A stretch of DNA of 64,000 nt from an uncultured Collinsella sp. (GCA_937943045.1 CALEBN010000041.1:44394-108393); one strand, 5' to 3'; numbered from the stretch's first letter, positions 18,217 to 26,419 are shown. Notes: a model not told the origin generated them from the letters alone. Translations and numbers: made by a program.

Positions 18217-18462
18217 ATGGCTACTAATCATGAGCTCGCGCTGTACGTTATGACCGGCTGCCCGTATTGCATAAAGGTCAAGCGTTTCCTTGCCGATAAC
18301 GGCGTGACCATTCCCGAGCGCAATATCTCGACCGATACCGATGCCGAGCAGACACTCATCGCCGTCGGCGGAAAACGCCAGGTTCCCTGCCTGTTCATCG
18401 ACGGCAAGCCACTCTACGAATCGAGCGACATCATCGCGTGGGCGCAGGAGAACCTGCTCTAG
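18217..18462 (+). CDS. glutaredoxin family protein
   Basis: An 81-residue thioredoxin-fold protein with the glutaredoxin CPYC motif (Cys15 and Cys18), the cis-proline loop QVPCLFIDG and a C-terminal helix SSDIIAWAQENL. It reduces disulfides or glutathione-type mixed disulfides; Coriobacteria often lack glutathione, so the electron donor is uncertain. I start at the ATG at 18217 with TTGGAGA upstream rather than at 18178. It is 51 bases behind the TipAS-type regulator and may share its transcript. A palindrome followed by six T residues at 18508-18568 probably terminates it. Confidence 0.88.
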   Translation: MATNHELALYVMTGCPYCIKVKRFLADNGVTIPERNISTDTDAEQTLIAVGGKRQVPCLFIDGKPLYESSDIIAWAQENLL

Positions 18463-18507
18463 CGTTCTATTGCGGTCGGCTGGCCCCAACCCATACGACC
18501 CAAACAT

Positions 18508-18568
18508 GTACACCAGCATCCAAAATCGACATTTTTCGACATCTTTGGATGCTGGTGTACAGTTTTTT
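18508..18568. repeat. dispersed palindrome, family Q copy 1; probable terminator of the glutaredoxin gene
   Basis: Perfect 17-bp arms (GTACACCAGCATCCAAA, 18508-18524, and its complement 18544-18560) surround a loop with ATCGACATTTTTCGACATC. The right arm is followed by AGTTTTTTGC, a U tract. A near-identical element is at 19606. Confidence 0.85.
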
Positions 18569-18577
18569 GCAGGGGTA

Positions 18578-18598
18578 GTCATTGGGGACGTTCTTAAA
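18578..18598. repeat. family R repeat, copy with a degenerate second arm
   Basis: The 21-base arm GTCATTGGGGACGTTCTTAAA matches the perfect copy at 11594. The loop (TGACTGGTTG) follows, but the second arm has decayed to TTTGAGACGACC. Confidence 0.75.
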
Positions 18599-18679
18599 TG
18601 ACTGGTTGTTTGAGACGACCTTTGGATTATGGCTGTTTGAGGCCATCTGACATCTCTGGAAAGGGCTCCTTAGAGGACC

Positions 18680-18910
18680 GTGTTCAAAAAATGGCAAATA
18701 TGAGTACTGCTACTTGTTTAGTAACAGCGATTTTAATCATTTCAGGGATCATTCAACGCCCCAAGCGCCCGCAGACGGCGTTATTCCTCCCCATATGTTC
18801 AATAAAAGAGACGCCTAATGGTATTAAATCTCATCAGGGACCTCATTTTTGAAAAAAAATAAATGCAACCATAATGGCAACAGTACTCATATTTGCCCTT
18901 TTTTGCACAC
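18680..18910. mobile_element. 231-bp MITE-like element with 30-bp terminal inverted repeats
   Basis: The left end (18680-18709, GTGTTCAAAAAATGGCAAAT and onward to GAGTACTG) and the reverse complement of the right end (18881-18910) agree at 28 of 30 bases. The interior is AT-rich compared with neighbouring genes and has no convincing ORF; an 84-codon frame at 18598-18852 starts outside the element and resembles nothing I know. No target-site duplication is obvious in the flanks. Non-autonomous transposon remnant or large hairpin element. Confidence 0.6.
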
Positions 18911-19238
18911 AGCCCTCCAGAATAGTCGTTAGGGACGACTCAAAATGGCAATTCCGGCACTTAGACACTCTTTTCTTGAATGACTAGTTGTTAAAGAACA
19001 CTCAGCGACTACTCCAATTCGCGACACACTGTGTCGCGAATTGAGCTGTTCTCACCACCGAAGACCGGTGAAAGCTCCTGACCAGAATCTCGATAGTTTG
19101 TTAAAGTGCCCCCTCTGCAGGTTCAATGAGCGCTCATGTTCCAGACTGGAAAGCGAAGAAATATCGAAGCCATCGATGCTCATTTCCTATCGAAAAAACT
19201 AGTCAATACACGCTAATTAGCTTGATAAACTGCTTGTA
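18911..19238. other. gene-free stretch with decayed repeats and a palindrome
   Basis: From 18914 to about 19012 there is a degenerate family R element (TAGTCGTTAGGGACGAC, then TGACTAGTTGTTAAAGAACA). At 19015-19043 there is a perfect palindrome with 14-bp arms (CAATTCGCGACACA) around a single C. I see no gene or RNA gene here. Confidence 0.6.
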
Positions 19239-19266
19239 TTTTTGTCTACAAAACTGTATACAAAAA
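19239..19266. promoter_or_regulatory. operator-like palindrome upstream of the antitoxin-like gene
   Basis: TTTTTGTCTACA (19239-19250) and TGTATACAAAAA (19255-19266) match as inverted repeats at 11 of 12 positions with a 4-base spacer. It lies 50 bases before the ATG at 19317. TGTATACA-like half sites are typical of autoregulated antitoxin or helix-turn-helix promoters. Confidence 0.5.
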
Positions 19267-19316
19267 GAGATTCCGAGAACCAGCGCTCGACATTATGTCA
19301 ATCGATAGGGGGCGCT

Positions 19317-19584
19317 ATGGACGCTAAGCAGCTCGAAAAGATGATGGGGTTTGCCCCCCGGAGAGTTGGAGAAAGCCGCGGAGGCATACGAAAAAGATAA
19401 GTGGCCGAAGGGTCGCACCATCAAGCTGGGAAGACCGCCGATCTCTGATGAGCCAAGCATTGTTTTATCGGCACGTGTGGGTGAGTCGGTTCTTGATGCG
19501 TTTGACGCAAAAGCAAAGCGCCATGGGCAGACACGCACAGAGCGACTCAGGGAGCTCATCACGATCGATGCAATGATTGCCTAG
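19317..19584 (+). pseudogene. ribbon-helix-helix/antitoxin-like protein, frameshifted
   Basis: An ATG at 19317 with GGGGG upstream starts MDAKQLEKMMGFAP, but this frame soon ends. Removing one C from the run of six C at 19354-19359 joins it to GELEKAAEAYEKDKWPKG and the rest of a 77-codon frame ending at 19584, giving a natural protein of about 88 residues. The C-terminal half (SIVLSARVGESVLDAFDAKAKRHGQTRTERLRELI) reads as a CopG/ribbon-helix-helix DNA-binding fold, often an antitoxin. No toxin gene follows. A palindromic operator-like site lies upstream. A sequencing error or slippage in the C run remains possible. Confidence 0.6.
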
Positions 19585-19605
19585 TTATCCACCGAGCCCA
19601 AAGAC

Positions 19606-19658
19606 GTACGCCAGCATCCAAAGTCGACATTTTTCGACATCTTTGGATGCTGGCGTAC
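19606..19658. repeat. dispersed palindrome, family Q copy 2
   Basis: Perfect 17-bp arms (GTACGCCAGCATCCAAA and complement) around a loop almost identical to copy 1 at 18508 (GTCGACATTTTTCGACATC). The arms differ from copy 1 by a compensatory A/G and T/C pair, which keeps the stem paired. Confidence 0.85.
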
Positions 19659-19674
19659 GGTATTTTGTAACATA

Positions 19675-19728
19675 GTCATTCGGGACGTTCTTTTAAATGA
19701 CTAGTCGTTAAAGTGCGTCCCCAACGAC
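19675..19728. repeat. family R palindrome, third copy
   Basis: GTCATTCGGGACGTTCTTTTAAATG followed by ACTAGTCGTTAAAGTGCGTCCCCAACGAC. The loop matches the 11594 copy, while the arms have several mismatches. It ends 4 bases from the stop of the convergent Dus gene. Confidence 0.8.
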
Positions 19729-19731
19729 TAA

Positions 19732-20691
19732 CTAGCCGTGGAAGCGTGCTATGGGCGCAAGTGGCTGTTCGCGAAAGACGCGCTCGACGGCGGCGCGGTA
19801 TTCGTCGACCTTTTTGGTCTTGCGTACGAGCTTGTGAACGGTAGCGGGGTCGGCGAAGGCGCATTTGGCGTAGAACCACCACTCCTTCATGCGAAAGACC
19901 GCATTGCCGCCAATCTCTTCTGCATAGGCCGCAAACAGCGTGTCGTGGAAGCGCTGCAGCTCAGCAACCGTTGCAGCAGGGCCACCCTTGACCATGCGAG
20001 CGAGCGCGGGATTCGCAAGCAAGCCACGCCCCAGCATTACATGGCGCGTGCCGGGATAGGCCTCCACCAGCGCGTCCATATCCTCAAGATCGAAAATGTC
20101 AGCGTTATAGGCCACGGGGAACGGCGCGCGTTCCAGCGTCTCGCCGTAAAACTCCTTGCGCGGCGATCCCGTATAGCGGTCCTTTTGCACGCGCGGGTGC
20201 ACGATCAGCTCTGCCAACGGCATGCGGCAATACAGATCGAGCACACGCTCGTATTCGTCGTCGCTCTCAAGCCCCAGCCTGGTCTTGACCGATACCGGCA
20301 ACGGTGACCGCTCGCACACATCGCTCAAGAACACCTCGAGCTCGTCGAGGTTGCGCAGAAAGCCCGATCCTTTACCCTTGGCAACAACCGTACCCGAGGG
20401 GCAGCCAAGGTTGAGATTGACCTCGCGGTAGCCCATGTCGGCGAGCACCTGTGCCGCCCATACAAACTCGTCCGCGTTCTTAGACATCAGCTGAGGCACT
20501 ACGTTGAGCCCCTGGTTATTGGCAGGATCGATCTCCTTAAACGCCTTGCCGCCAAAGCGGTTTCCCACCCGCGGCGGCGGCAAAAACGGCGTGTAGTAGC
20601 AGTCGAGCGCACCAAAGCACTCCGCATGCACGCGGCGGAACACATGCCCAGTAATCCCCTCCATAGGGGCCAACGATAGAATCATCAACAT
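19732..20691 (-). CDS. tRNA-dihydrouridine synthase family protein
   Basis: A 319-residue FMN-dependent Dus enzyme that reduces uridines in the tRNA D-loop. The N-terminal SLAPMEGITGHVFRR carries the FMN-phosphate/entry motif. Cys97 in NLNLGCPSGTVVAKGKGSG is the catalytic cysteine, VSVKTRLG supplies the conserved Lys and Arg, and the HPRVQKDRYTGSP and NADIF segments bind FMN. The C-terminal helical domain is present, so the gene is complete. It stands alone on the minus strand between repeat-rich intergenic regions. The DusA/B/C class is not assigned. Confidence 0.9.
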   Translation of the reverse strand: MLMILSLAPMEGITGHVFRRVHAECFGALDCYYTPFLPPPRVGNRFGGKAFKEIDPANNQGLNVVPQLMSKNADEFVWAAQVLADMGYREVNLNLGCPSGTVVAKGKGSGFLRNLDELEVFLSDVCERSPLPVSVKTRLGLESDDEYERVLDLYCRMPLAELIVHPRVQKDRYTGSPRKEFYGETLERAPFPVAYNADIFDLEDMDALVEAYPGTRHVMLGRGLLANPALARMVKGGPAATVAELQRFHDTLFAAYAEEIGGNAVFRMKEWWFYAKCAFADPATVHKLVRKTKKVDEYRAAVERVFREQPLAPIARFHG

Positions 20692-21225
20692 CTACTCTCA
20701 GATCAATGCGGTAAAGGGACTGCCCCCTTGTCACATGCATTATGCCTTGTGCTTCAGATGATTCACAAGGCAGAGGTAGCTACTTGACGATAATCACCCT
20801 TCCATCCGTCGCCTCACGCAACGAAGGTGAATGCTTTTCCGCGAAGTGAACGAGTAAAATCGGACCCCCGAAGCATCGACACTTTTGGAAGACCAATTCC
20901 TGCGGTTTTATCACTCAAATCCTGCGGTTTTTGCATCCAAAAGTGCGAATGCTTCAGAGGTCCAGAATAGGTCGTTCACTTCTCGGGAAACCATTCACCT
21001 TCGATTTGCTGGCGCTCACAAACAGCGAGAGGCTGTCCCGCGACAGCCCCCTTGCGCGTCATTCGCCCCATGACAGCGGCTCCATGCTCCAAAAACGACG
21101 TTCATGATCACGACGACCGCCAACAGCACGCTGTTGACCGCTATGTCTGAACAACAGACACCCTCCACTCATCTATACTCAAGAGCATGTGCGCATCGCC
21201 CAAAAACGATGAGAGTCGAGGCCCC
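20692..21225. other. repeat-rich intergenic region
   Basis: It holds a decayed hairpin of family H (about 20707-20740, TAAAGGGACTGCCCCCTTGTCAC) and the 182-bp family P palindrome at 20822-21003. A TATACT at 21174 may be the -10 of the next gene. No gene is seen. Confidence 0.6.
20822..21003. repeat. family P long palindromic repeat, copy 1 (loop inverted)
   Basis: Arms CGAAGGTGAATGCTTTTCCG and CGAAGTGAACGA on the left pair with TCGTTCACTTCTCGGGAAAC and CATTCACCTTCG on the right. The interior carries two direct copies of CCTGCGGTTTT plus GGACCCCCGAAGCATCGACA. Copies 2 and 3 are at 22402 and 28775, with their loops in the opposite orientation. Confidence 0.85.
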
Positions 21226-22359
21226 ATGCAGCAGCTCACCGAACAAGAAAAGAAACGCATCCAGCGGTACTGCACATACCCCAAGATCGCAGCGACCGCA
21301 CTCGTCATGTCGTTCGTGGCATGCCTGTTGATGTTGCCGCTCCAAATGATCAACGATATCGCGTTCCACCAAAAGGAATTCCAACCCGCGGGCATATGTA
21401 CCGCCATCGCACTCACCGCAATCGAACTCGCCATCTTTTGCTATTGCGCTCTTGCGCCGCGCTTTGGAATGCAGGGCAAACAGTGGAAGGAGCTGCAGAG
21501 CAGGCTTGCGGTAGCCCAGACTAACAAGGACCGTTCCGCGGAGGTCGCCGGCGTGCTTTCCGCGCAAGCTGCCGGCCGCATGCTCAAGAACAGCGATAAC
21601 GATCTCGCGCGCGACCTGGGCGGTGCCGCCGAGGTCGCCGGCGCCGTAGGGGCAGTCGCCACGGCGGCAGACGTGCTAGCCGAAACCTCGAGCAATGCCG
21701 AGGCCATGGCAAACGCATACGGCGTGACGATTCCAAGCGTCAAGAAGCAGGTCATAGCTCTCGCAGTGGTGCCCGTCATTGTGCTGCTTGGCGTCTACAT
21801 CCCGCAGTTTATCCAGGGAAATAACGAGCTTCAGGCAAGAAAGGCTGCAGCCGCCGAGCAGCTCGCCATCGCGCAAGATGCCTTGGAGCCCGTGTGCGAA
21901 CGCGTCGCAGCAGACGACCCATACGTGTCATATCACGACTACGGCTACCGCATAATCGGCTATCTACGCGATAATGACCTCGGCGCTCAAGCAGCCTATG
22001 TCTACCTTTCTTTTGATGCAGACAGCATGCTCACGGACGTCGATTACACCAGTCAGATCGACCCCGAGGAAAGCCTTGCAGACAACCTCGCCCGCGCCGA
22101 GCAGGATATCGCGACGCTCTGCGCCCCGCTCAACGGGTTGGACATTTCCGTTGCCACACCGGGCCTCCTCACGCCATGCAGCCTGTCGGATGAATTTAAA
22201 CAGGCATTTTTAGCCGGATCCCTATATGAAGAAATCAGCATCAAGACGGAGGACGAATCTATCAAGTCGTACTACACCTTTGACACCGAGCCCAAGGAAG
22301 AGTTCGACGAATACACCCATCCGGAAATTAGACTCATGCTCTCTGCAAAGAAGAACTAA
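21226..22359 (+). CDS. hypothetical membrane protein
   Basis: A 377-residue protein I do not recognise. Two hydrophobic helices near the N-terminus (about residues 21-43 and 54-77), a soluble Ala-rich stretch (GAAEVAGAVGAVATAADVLAETSS), a third helix near 174-195 (VIALAVVPVIVLLGVYIP), then an acidic domain of about 180 residues (EPVCERVAADDPYVSYHDYGYRI) probably outside the cell. The ATG at 21226 is chosen for the GAGG just upstream; 21187 is an alternative start that adds 13 residues. It is a single gene flanked by family P repeats. Confidence 0.65.
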   Translation: MQQLTEQEKKRIQRYCTYPKIAATALVMSFVACLLMLPLQMINDIAFHQKEFQPAGICTAIALTAIELAIFCYCALAPRFGMQGKQWKELQSRLAVAQTNKDRSAEVAGVLSAQAAGRMLKNSDNDLARDLGGAAEVAGAVGAVATAADVLAETSSNAEAMANAYGVTIPSVKKQVIALAVVPVIVLLGVYIPQFIQGNNELQARKAAAAEQLAIAQDALEPVCERVAADDPYVSYHDYGYRIIGYLRDNDLGAQAAYVYLSFDADSMLTDVDYTSQIDPEESLADNLARAEQDIATLCAPLNGLDISVATPGLLTPCSLSDEFKQAFLAGSLYEEISIKTEDESIKSYYTFDTEPKEEFDEYTHPEIRLMLSAKKN

Positions 22360-22401
22360 AGGCTTACGCTCTAATTGCCGCTCGCAAACATCGTCTATAT
22401 C

Positions 22402-22585
22402 TCGAGGTCTAATACTTTTCCGAGAAGTGAACGGCTGTATTTGGACCCCCGAAGCATCGACATTTTTAGACGTCAAAACCGCAGGATTTGACTGGCAAAA
22501 CCGCAGGAAATTGCATCTCAAAAGTGTCGACGCTTCGGGGGTCCATTTTGACTCGTTCACTTCTCGGAAAAGTATTAGACCCCGA
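22402..22585. repeat. family P long palindromic repeat, copy 2
   Basis: The arm TCGAGGTCTAATACTTTTCC plus GAGAAGTGAACG pairs with CGTTCACTTCTC plus GGAAAAGTATTAGACCCCGA at nearly every position. The interior has two AAAACCGCAGGA copies and the paired segments GGACCCCCGAAGCATCGACA / TGTCGACGCTTCGGGGGTCC. It is 184 bp long. The family H hairpin follows 15 bases later, as in copy 3. Confidence 0.9.
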
Positions 22586-22599
22586 TTTACATGCCACTC

Positions 22600-22632
22600 A
22601 ATGTGACAAAGTGGCTGCCCCTTTGTCACATT
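22600..22632. terminator. family H hairpin, copy 1; possible terminator
   Basis: Perfect 12-bp arms AATGTGACAAAG and CTTTGTCACATT around TGGCTGCCC. Related hairpins are at 28974 and 35532, always near gene ends. A terminator role is inferred from position; there is no clear U tract. Confidence 0.5.
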
Positions 22633-22716
22633 CGATGAAAAAGGGCACCGATGTTAGTCGATGCCCCAAAGCGGCTGTAGGTTAAGCCCTACAGCGTATG
22701 TCTAAGACGAATCGAA

Positions 22717-23982
22717 CTATTCGTCCCAGGAGAGGTTCTTACCAGTCTTTTTTGCCAGCAGCAAGAACAGGCCGATAATAACGTTGCATGCGATGCAGAA
22801 GATGAAGACGCCCTGGAAGGAGCCGACAAGCTCATAGACCTTCATCATAACGGGCATGCCAAAGGCGCCGACGATATAGCCCACGGAGCAGATCAGCGCG
22901 AAGATGCGACCGAAATCGCGGGAGCCAAAGACGTCCATAACCAAAACGGTCAGGGCAGTGCCAGCGATGACGTACATTACGTCGTTCACGCCTGCTGCGA
23001 GGATGCTGAGCGTCGAGTTGCCGCTGCTCATCATGAGCATGACAAAGGAGAGGATGGAGACAGCGAGCCAGCCCAGAATAGCCTTCGTGCTGCCAAACTT
23101 ATCGCAAGTGGTGCCGACGATCGGATTGAGGAACAGATCGAAGAGCGATGCAGCGGATACCATGAAGCCGCCCACCATGGGGCTAAAACCAACCTCGGAA
23201 GCATACGTCGGGAAGAGCTGGTTCATGCAGCAAGTGAGCTGAACGAGGCAGAGGAAGCCGATGCAGAAGAAGAAGGCAGGCGACTTAATGGCGCGCGCAT
23301 AGCTAACGCCACGCGTGCTATCCTCGGTCGTCTCCTCGGTCTCGGCGTCCGGCTCGCCCTCGACGTAGCCATAGGGCAGCATGCCCTTGTCCTGAGGCTT
23401 ATAGCGGATAATCAGGACGGAAGCGGGGAGAATGAGCACGGCGGAGACGCCAGCGAGCACCAGATAACCAGTCCTCCAGCCAGCGGCCTCGATGACAGAG
23501 GTGATGACGGGGCTCATGATGAGCATGTAAATCGAGTTCACTGCCCAGGCGAGACCAATTGCCAGGCCACCAGATTTTTTGAACCACTGGTCAATAACGT
23601 CGGACATGGCGACGCCGGTGGTGAAGGCGAAGCAAATGCCAATCAGGGCGCCAGCGGCGATGAACATCCAAACTTCGGTGTAGAAGGCCATGCCTGCGCC
23701 GGCGGCGAGCAGAATAAGCTCGACGACGGGGAGCCAAACCTTGCCAACAACCTTGGGGATAAGTTTTCCGACAAACGGAAGCGCCGCCGCAAGACCGATG
23801 AGCGTCGCGGTGAAGTAATACGAGAAGATTGAATAGTCAAACCCGAACTCCTCGCACACGGGCGCGACGAAGGAGCCGGCGATTACGCTATAGGATCCGG
23901 TCGTACCAGCAGACATGAGGCCAAGCGCGATTACGAGAACCCATGCGTAGACCTTGCTGCTCTTTAACTTTGCATTTTCCAT
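22717..23982 (-). CDS. MFS transporter, oxalate/formate antiporter-like (OFA)
   Basis: A 421-residue twelve-helix major facilitator. It has the helix 1 segment VIALGLMSAGTTGSYSVIAG and the mid-protein cytoplasmic loop with RYKPQDKGMLPYGY. The SDVIDQWFKKSGGLAIGLAWAVN segment is typical of OFA/MCT-like carriers. I start at the ATG at 23982, with AGGAG 8 bases upstream, 12 bases beyond the stop of the carbamoyltransferase gene. It is the third gene of the deiminase-carbamoyltransferase-carrier operon, so it probably exchanges substrate and product (for example agmatine or arginine derivatives). This substrate is an inference. A close paralogue is at 27360-28640. Confidence 0.88.
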   Translation of the reverse strand: MENAKLKSSKVYAWVLVIALGLMSAGTTGSYSVIAGSFVAPVCEEFGFDYSIFSYYFTATLIGLAAALPFVGKLIPKVVGKVWLPVVELILLAAGAGMAFYTEVWMFIAAGALIGICFAFTTGVAMSDVIDQWFKKSGGLAIGLAWAVNSIYMLIMSPVITSVIEAAGWRTGYLVLAGVSAVLILPASVLIIRYKPQDKGMLPYGYVEGEPDAETEETTEDSTRGVSYARAIKSPAFFFCIGFLCLVQLTCCMNQLFPTYASEVGFSPMVGGFMVSAASLFDLFLNPIVGTTCDKFGSTKAILGWLAVSILSFVMLMMSSGNSTLSILAAGVNDVMYVIAGTALTVLVMDVFGSRDFGRIFALICSVGYIVGAFGMPVMMKVYELVGSFQGVFIFCIACNVIIGLFLLLAKKTGKNLSWDE

Positions 23983-23993
23983 TGATACAGCTC

Positions 23994-25058
23994 CTAGAGA
24001 CCCAGAAGGGCACACATAACGGCCTTGATGGTGTGCTGACGGTTCTCTGCCTCACGGAAGATGACCGAAGCGTTGGCCTCAAAGCACTCGTCGGCAATCT
24101 CGAAGCCCTCGGTGATGATCTCGCGATGAAGGTCGTTCTTGCACTGGTCGAGGAGCATTTTGCCAACACGGTGATCTGCGTTATGGACAGAGGGAAGCTC
24201 ATGCATGCAGAAGATGTCGGGATTGTTGGTGCGCTTGCACAGCTCGCTGGTGACGCGATAGGGGTACAAAGACTCGGCATCGCCCAGCCAGGAGTTGTAG
24301 TCGTCGGGATCCAGAACCTCTTCGCCGCACTCGGGGTTGATGTAGCGCCACTCCTCGGTAACGATAACGTCAACGCCATCCAGGGCATCGAGGTCAGAGG
24401 TGATGGTAAAGGTCCTATTGGGAGCGTACTTGGCGTAGCAGGCCTCCACCTCTTCGATCATTTCCTTGCACATCTGATGACGGAGGTCGTCGGGGCCGAT
24501 GGCAAGGAAGTCCATGTCGAGCATAGCGCACAGACGGCCATACCACACCGGGGCGCCGGCGCAGTTGCCAACGAAAGCCATCTTCTTGCCGCGGCTCGTA
24601 CGCAGACCGCCCCATTGCTCTTCCATCGTAAGAGCGTCAGCGAGCATCTGAGTCGGGTGATCGCCGAGAGTAAGGGCATTGATGACCGGGATGTCAACCA
24701 GGTCGGCGACGTCATAGAGGAACTGCTCGTCCTTCTGTGCGCGGTAGACGATGAGATCGTACATGCCGTTAAAGACGCGCATGGCATCCTTGACGGTCTC
24801 GCAGTCACCCATGTGGGAGTTGGTCAGATAAGTGAAGCCCATGCCCAAATCATTGCAGGAGGTCTCGAATGCGCAACGAGTACGGGTCGAACCCCACTCA
24901 AAGTTGGCGAGGACGTTTTTACCGGGGAAGTAGCGCTGGTCGACACCAGACTTCTTCTGAGCCTTAAGGTTCCAGGCAAGATCAATGAGATAGCGGAAAT
25001 CCTCGGAGGAGAGATCATGGATGTTGATGTAGTCGCGACCGCGGAGGCTGTTGTTCAT
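23994..25058 (-). CDS. ornithine/putrescine-type carbamoyltransferase
   Basis: A 354-residue aspartate/ornithine carbamoyltransferase family protein. The carbamoyl-phosphate loop STRTR is at residues 57-61 and HPTQ at 134-137. At the site where ornithine transcarbamylases have HCLP this protein has HELP (residues 286-289): the substrate-facing Cys is Glu287. With the upstream agmatine deiminase-like enzyme, the likely reaction is phosphorolysis of N-carbamoylputrescine or a similar ureido compound to carbamoyl phosphate, but the altered motif makes the exact substrate uncertain. No carbamate kinase lies nearby. A duplicate of its last 50 codons is at 35266. Confidence 0.85.
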   Translation of the reverse strand: MNNSLRGRDYINIHDLSSEDFRYLIDLAWNLKAQKKSGVDQRYFPGKNVLANFEWGSTRTRCAFETSCNDLGMGFTYLTNSHMGDCETVKDAMRVFNGMYDLIVYRAQKDEQFLYDVADLVDIPVINALTLGDHPTQMLADALTMEEQWGGLRTSRGKKMAFVGNCAGAPVWYGRLCAMLDMDFLAIGPDDLRHQMCKEMIEEVEACYAKYAPNRTFTITSDLDALDGVDVIVTEEWRYINPECGEEVLDPDDYNSWLGDAESLYPYRVTSELCKRTNNPDIFCMHELPSVHNADHRVGKMLLDQCKNDLHREIITEGFEIADECFEANASVIFREAENRQHTIKAVMCALLGL

Positions 25059-25180
25059 GCCTATTTCCTTTCCATTTAGTAATAGATGAATGTCGAATGT
25101 GTCCCCGAGGGAAACACGGATATCCCTCGGGGAGCAGTAAGTGTGGCGCCTAAATCAGACAGTGCAGGCTCAAAGGCTCG

Positions 25181-26419
25181 CTAGCAGCTGGCTGCCACGT
25201 CCTTGGTCCAGCAGTGCACGCCGCCGCCGGACAGGTTAAGCGCGAGAGAGTCAATCATGATGACTTTGCGATCGGGGAAGCAGCTCTCAAGAACGGCTTT
25301 GGCCTGCTCGTCCTTCTCCTTCACGACTTCGTTCATGCCCTCGTGGTAATAACGCTGACCAAGAACGACGCCATTGCAGATGAGGAAGTTGCAGTAGCTC
25401 GCTGCTGCGTAGAAGTGAACGGGACCCTCGGGCCAGGGAGTGCCATCCATAAACTTGCCGCCCATTTCGTCGATGAAGCCCTTATAGAGCTCGTAATCCT
25501 CATCGCCAGGGGCGATAACGACTTCAATCGGCTCGGCGGTGGGCATACGAACGATCTCGAAGGGCTTGCCCTCCCAGTCCGTTTCGTTGCTCAGGATCTC
25601 GTAGGCCGCCTCAATGCGGCGACGAGACTCTGCGCCAGCCTTGCTCGAAGCTGCCTCTTCATCGGACACCTCGGCAAGAAGAATCTTGTTCGGAGTGATA
25701 AAGCGACACATCTCATCAATGTGAGCCGCAAAGCTCATGCCAAAGACGGGAGTTCCGTCTTCCTTCTCGTCGAGGATGCCCAGTCGATAGTCGTCGTCCT
25801 CGAGCATAGGCTGCGGAAGCCAGATAACCTTGTTGAGGTTGTAGATGCGCTTATACTCGGCCTCAACTTCCTCTTTCGTGAACTCGGGGTTACGCTTGCG
25901 GCATTCCGTGTCCTCGATGGCGATCAGAGTGCCGTGACCGTCAAACTCGCGGTCGCCGCCCTCCGAAACCATTTCGGAATTGACGATATCGAAGCAACCG
26001 AGCGCAACCGCCATGTGAACGGCTGCCTTACGTGCGGACTGGCACTCCGGGGAGTTCTTGTCCCACACGCCGTAATAAGTCCAAGCAGGGTTGACCATAT
26101 AAGAATGGCCCTTGTCGTCGACCATGATGCTGGGACCGTTGTCGCGGACATAGAAGTTGGAGTCTTCGAACTGCGTGATCTCGATGCGATCGAGATCAAC
26201 CCCCTCCTCCTTCAGGCGCGAGCAAGCCTCCTCATAGGAGCCGGGGGTGCCGCAATTGAGGTTGACCGTAACGTCGCCATACTCGAGCAGAGCCTTGATC
26301 ACGTCAACGCAGGGCTGGCGGTTATCGTAACCCTCTGCACGGATGTAATCGGGAAGCCATATCACATAGACGTTGGAGCGCTTCTCGAACTCGCCCGGCA
26401 TACGATAGTTCTCGTACAT
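25181..26419 (-). CDS. agmatine deiminase family protein (porphyromonas-type PAD fold)
   Basis: A 412-residue guanidine-group hydrolase. The N-terminal RMPGEFEKRSNVYVIWLPD matches the agmatine deiminase start. FYVRDNGPSIMV corresponds to the RDTGP motif, EGGDREFDGHGTLIA carries the catalytic acidic residues, HIDEMCRFI the catalytic His, and Cys403 in LSGGGVHCWTKD is the nucleophile. It is somewhat longer than canonical AguA (about 370). It should hydrolyse agmatine, or another arginine-like compound, to a ureido product plus ammonia. The ATG at 26419 has AAGGA upstream. It is first in the operon with the carbamoyltransferase and carrier. Confidence 0.88.
   Translation of the reverse strand: MYENYRMPGEFEKRSNVYVIWLPDYIRAEGYDNRQPCVDVIKALLEYGDVTVNLNCGTPGSYEEACSRLKEEGVDLDRIEITQFEDSNFYVRDNGPSIMVDDKGHSYMVNPAWTYYGVWDKNSPECQSARKAAVHMAVALGCFDIVNSEMVSEGGDREFDGHGTLIAIEDTECRKRNPEFTKEEVEAEYKRIYNLNKVIWLPQPMLEDDDYRLGILDEKEDGTPVFGMSFAAHIDEMCRFITPNKILLAEVSDEEAASSKAGAESRRRIEAAYEILSNETDWEGKPFEIVRMPTAEPIEVVIAPGDEDYELYKGFIDEMGGKFMDGTPWPEGPVHFYAAASYCNFLICNGVVLGQRYYHEGMNEVVKEKDEQAKAVLESCFPDRKVIMIDSLALNLSGGGVHCWTKDVAASC

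Noticed and set aside
18598..18852. 84-codon frame across the MITE-like element
   Set aside because: It starts in repeat DNA with no ribosome site and ends inside the element; the translation shows no family features.
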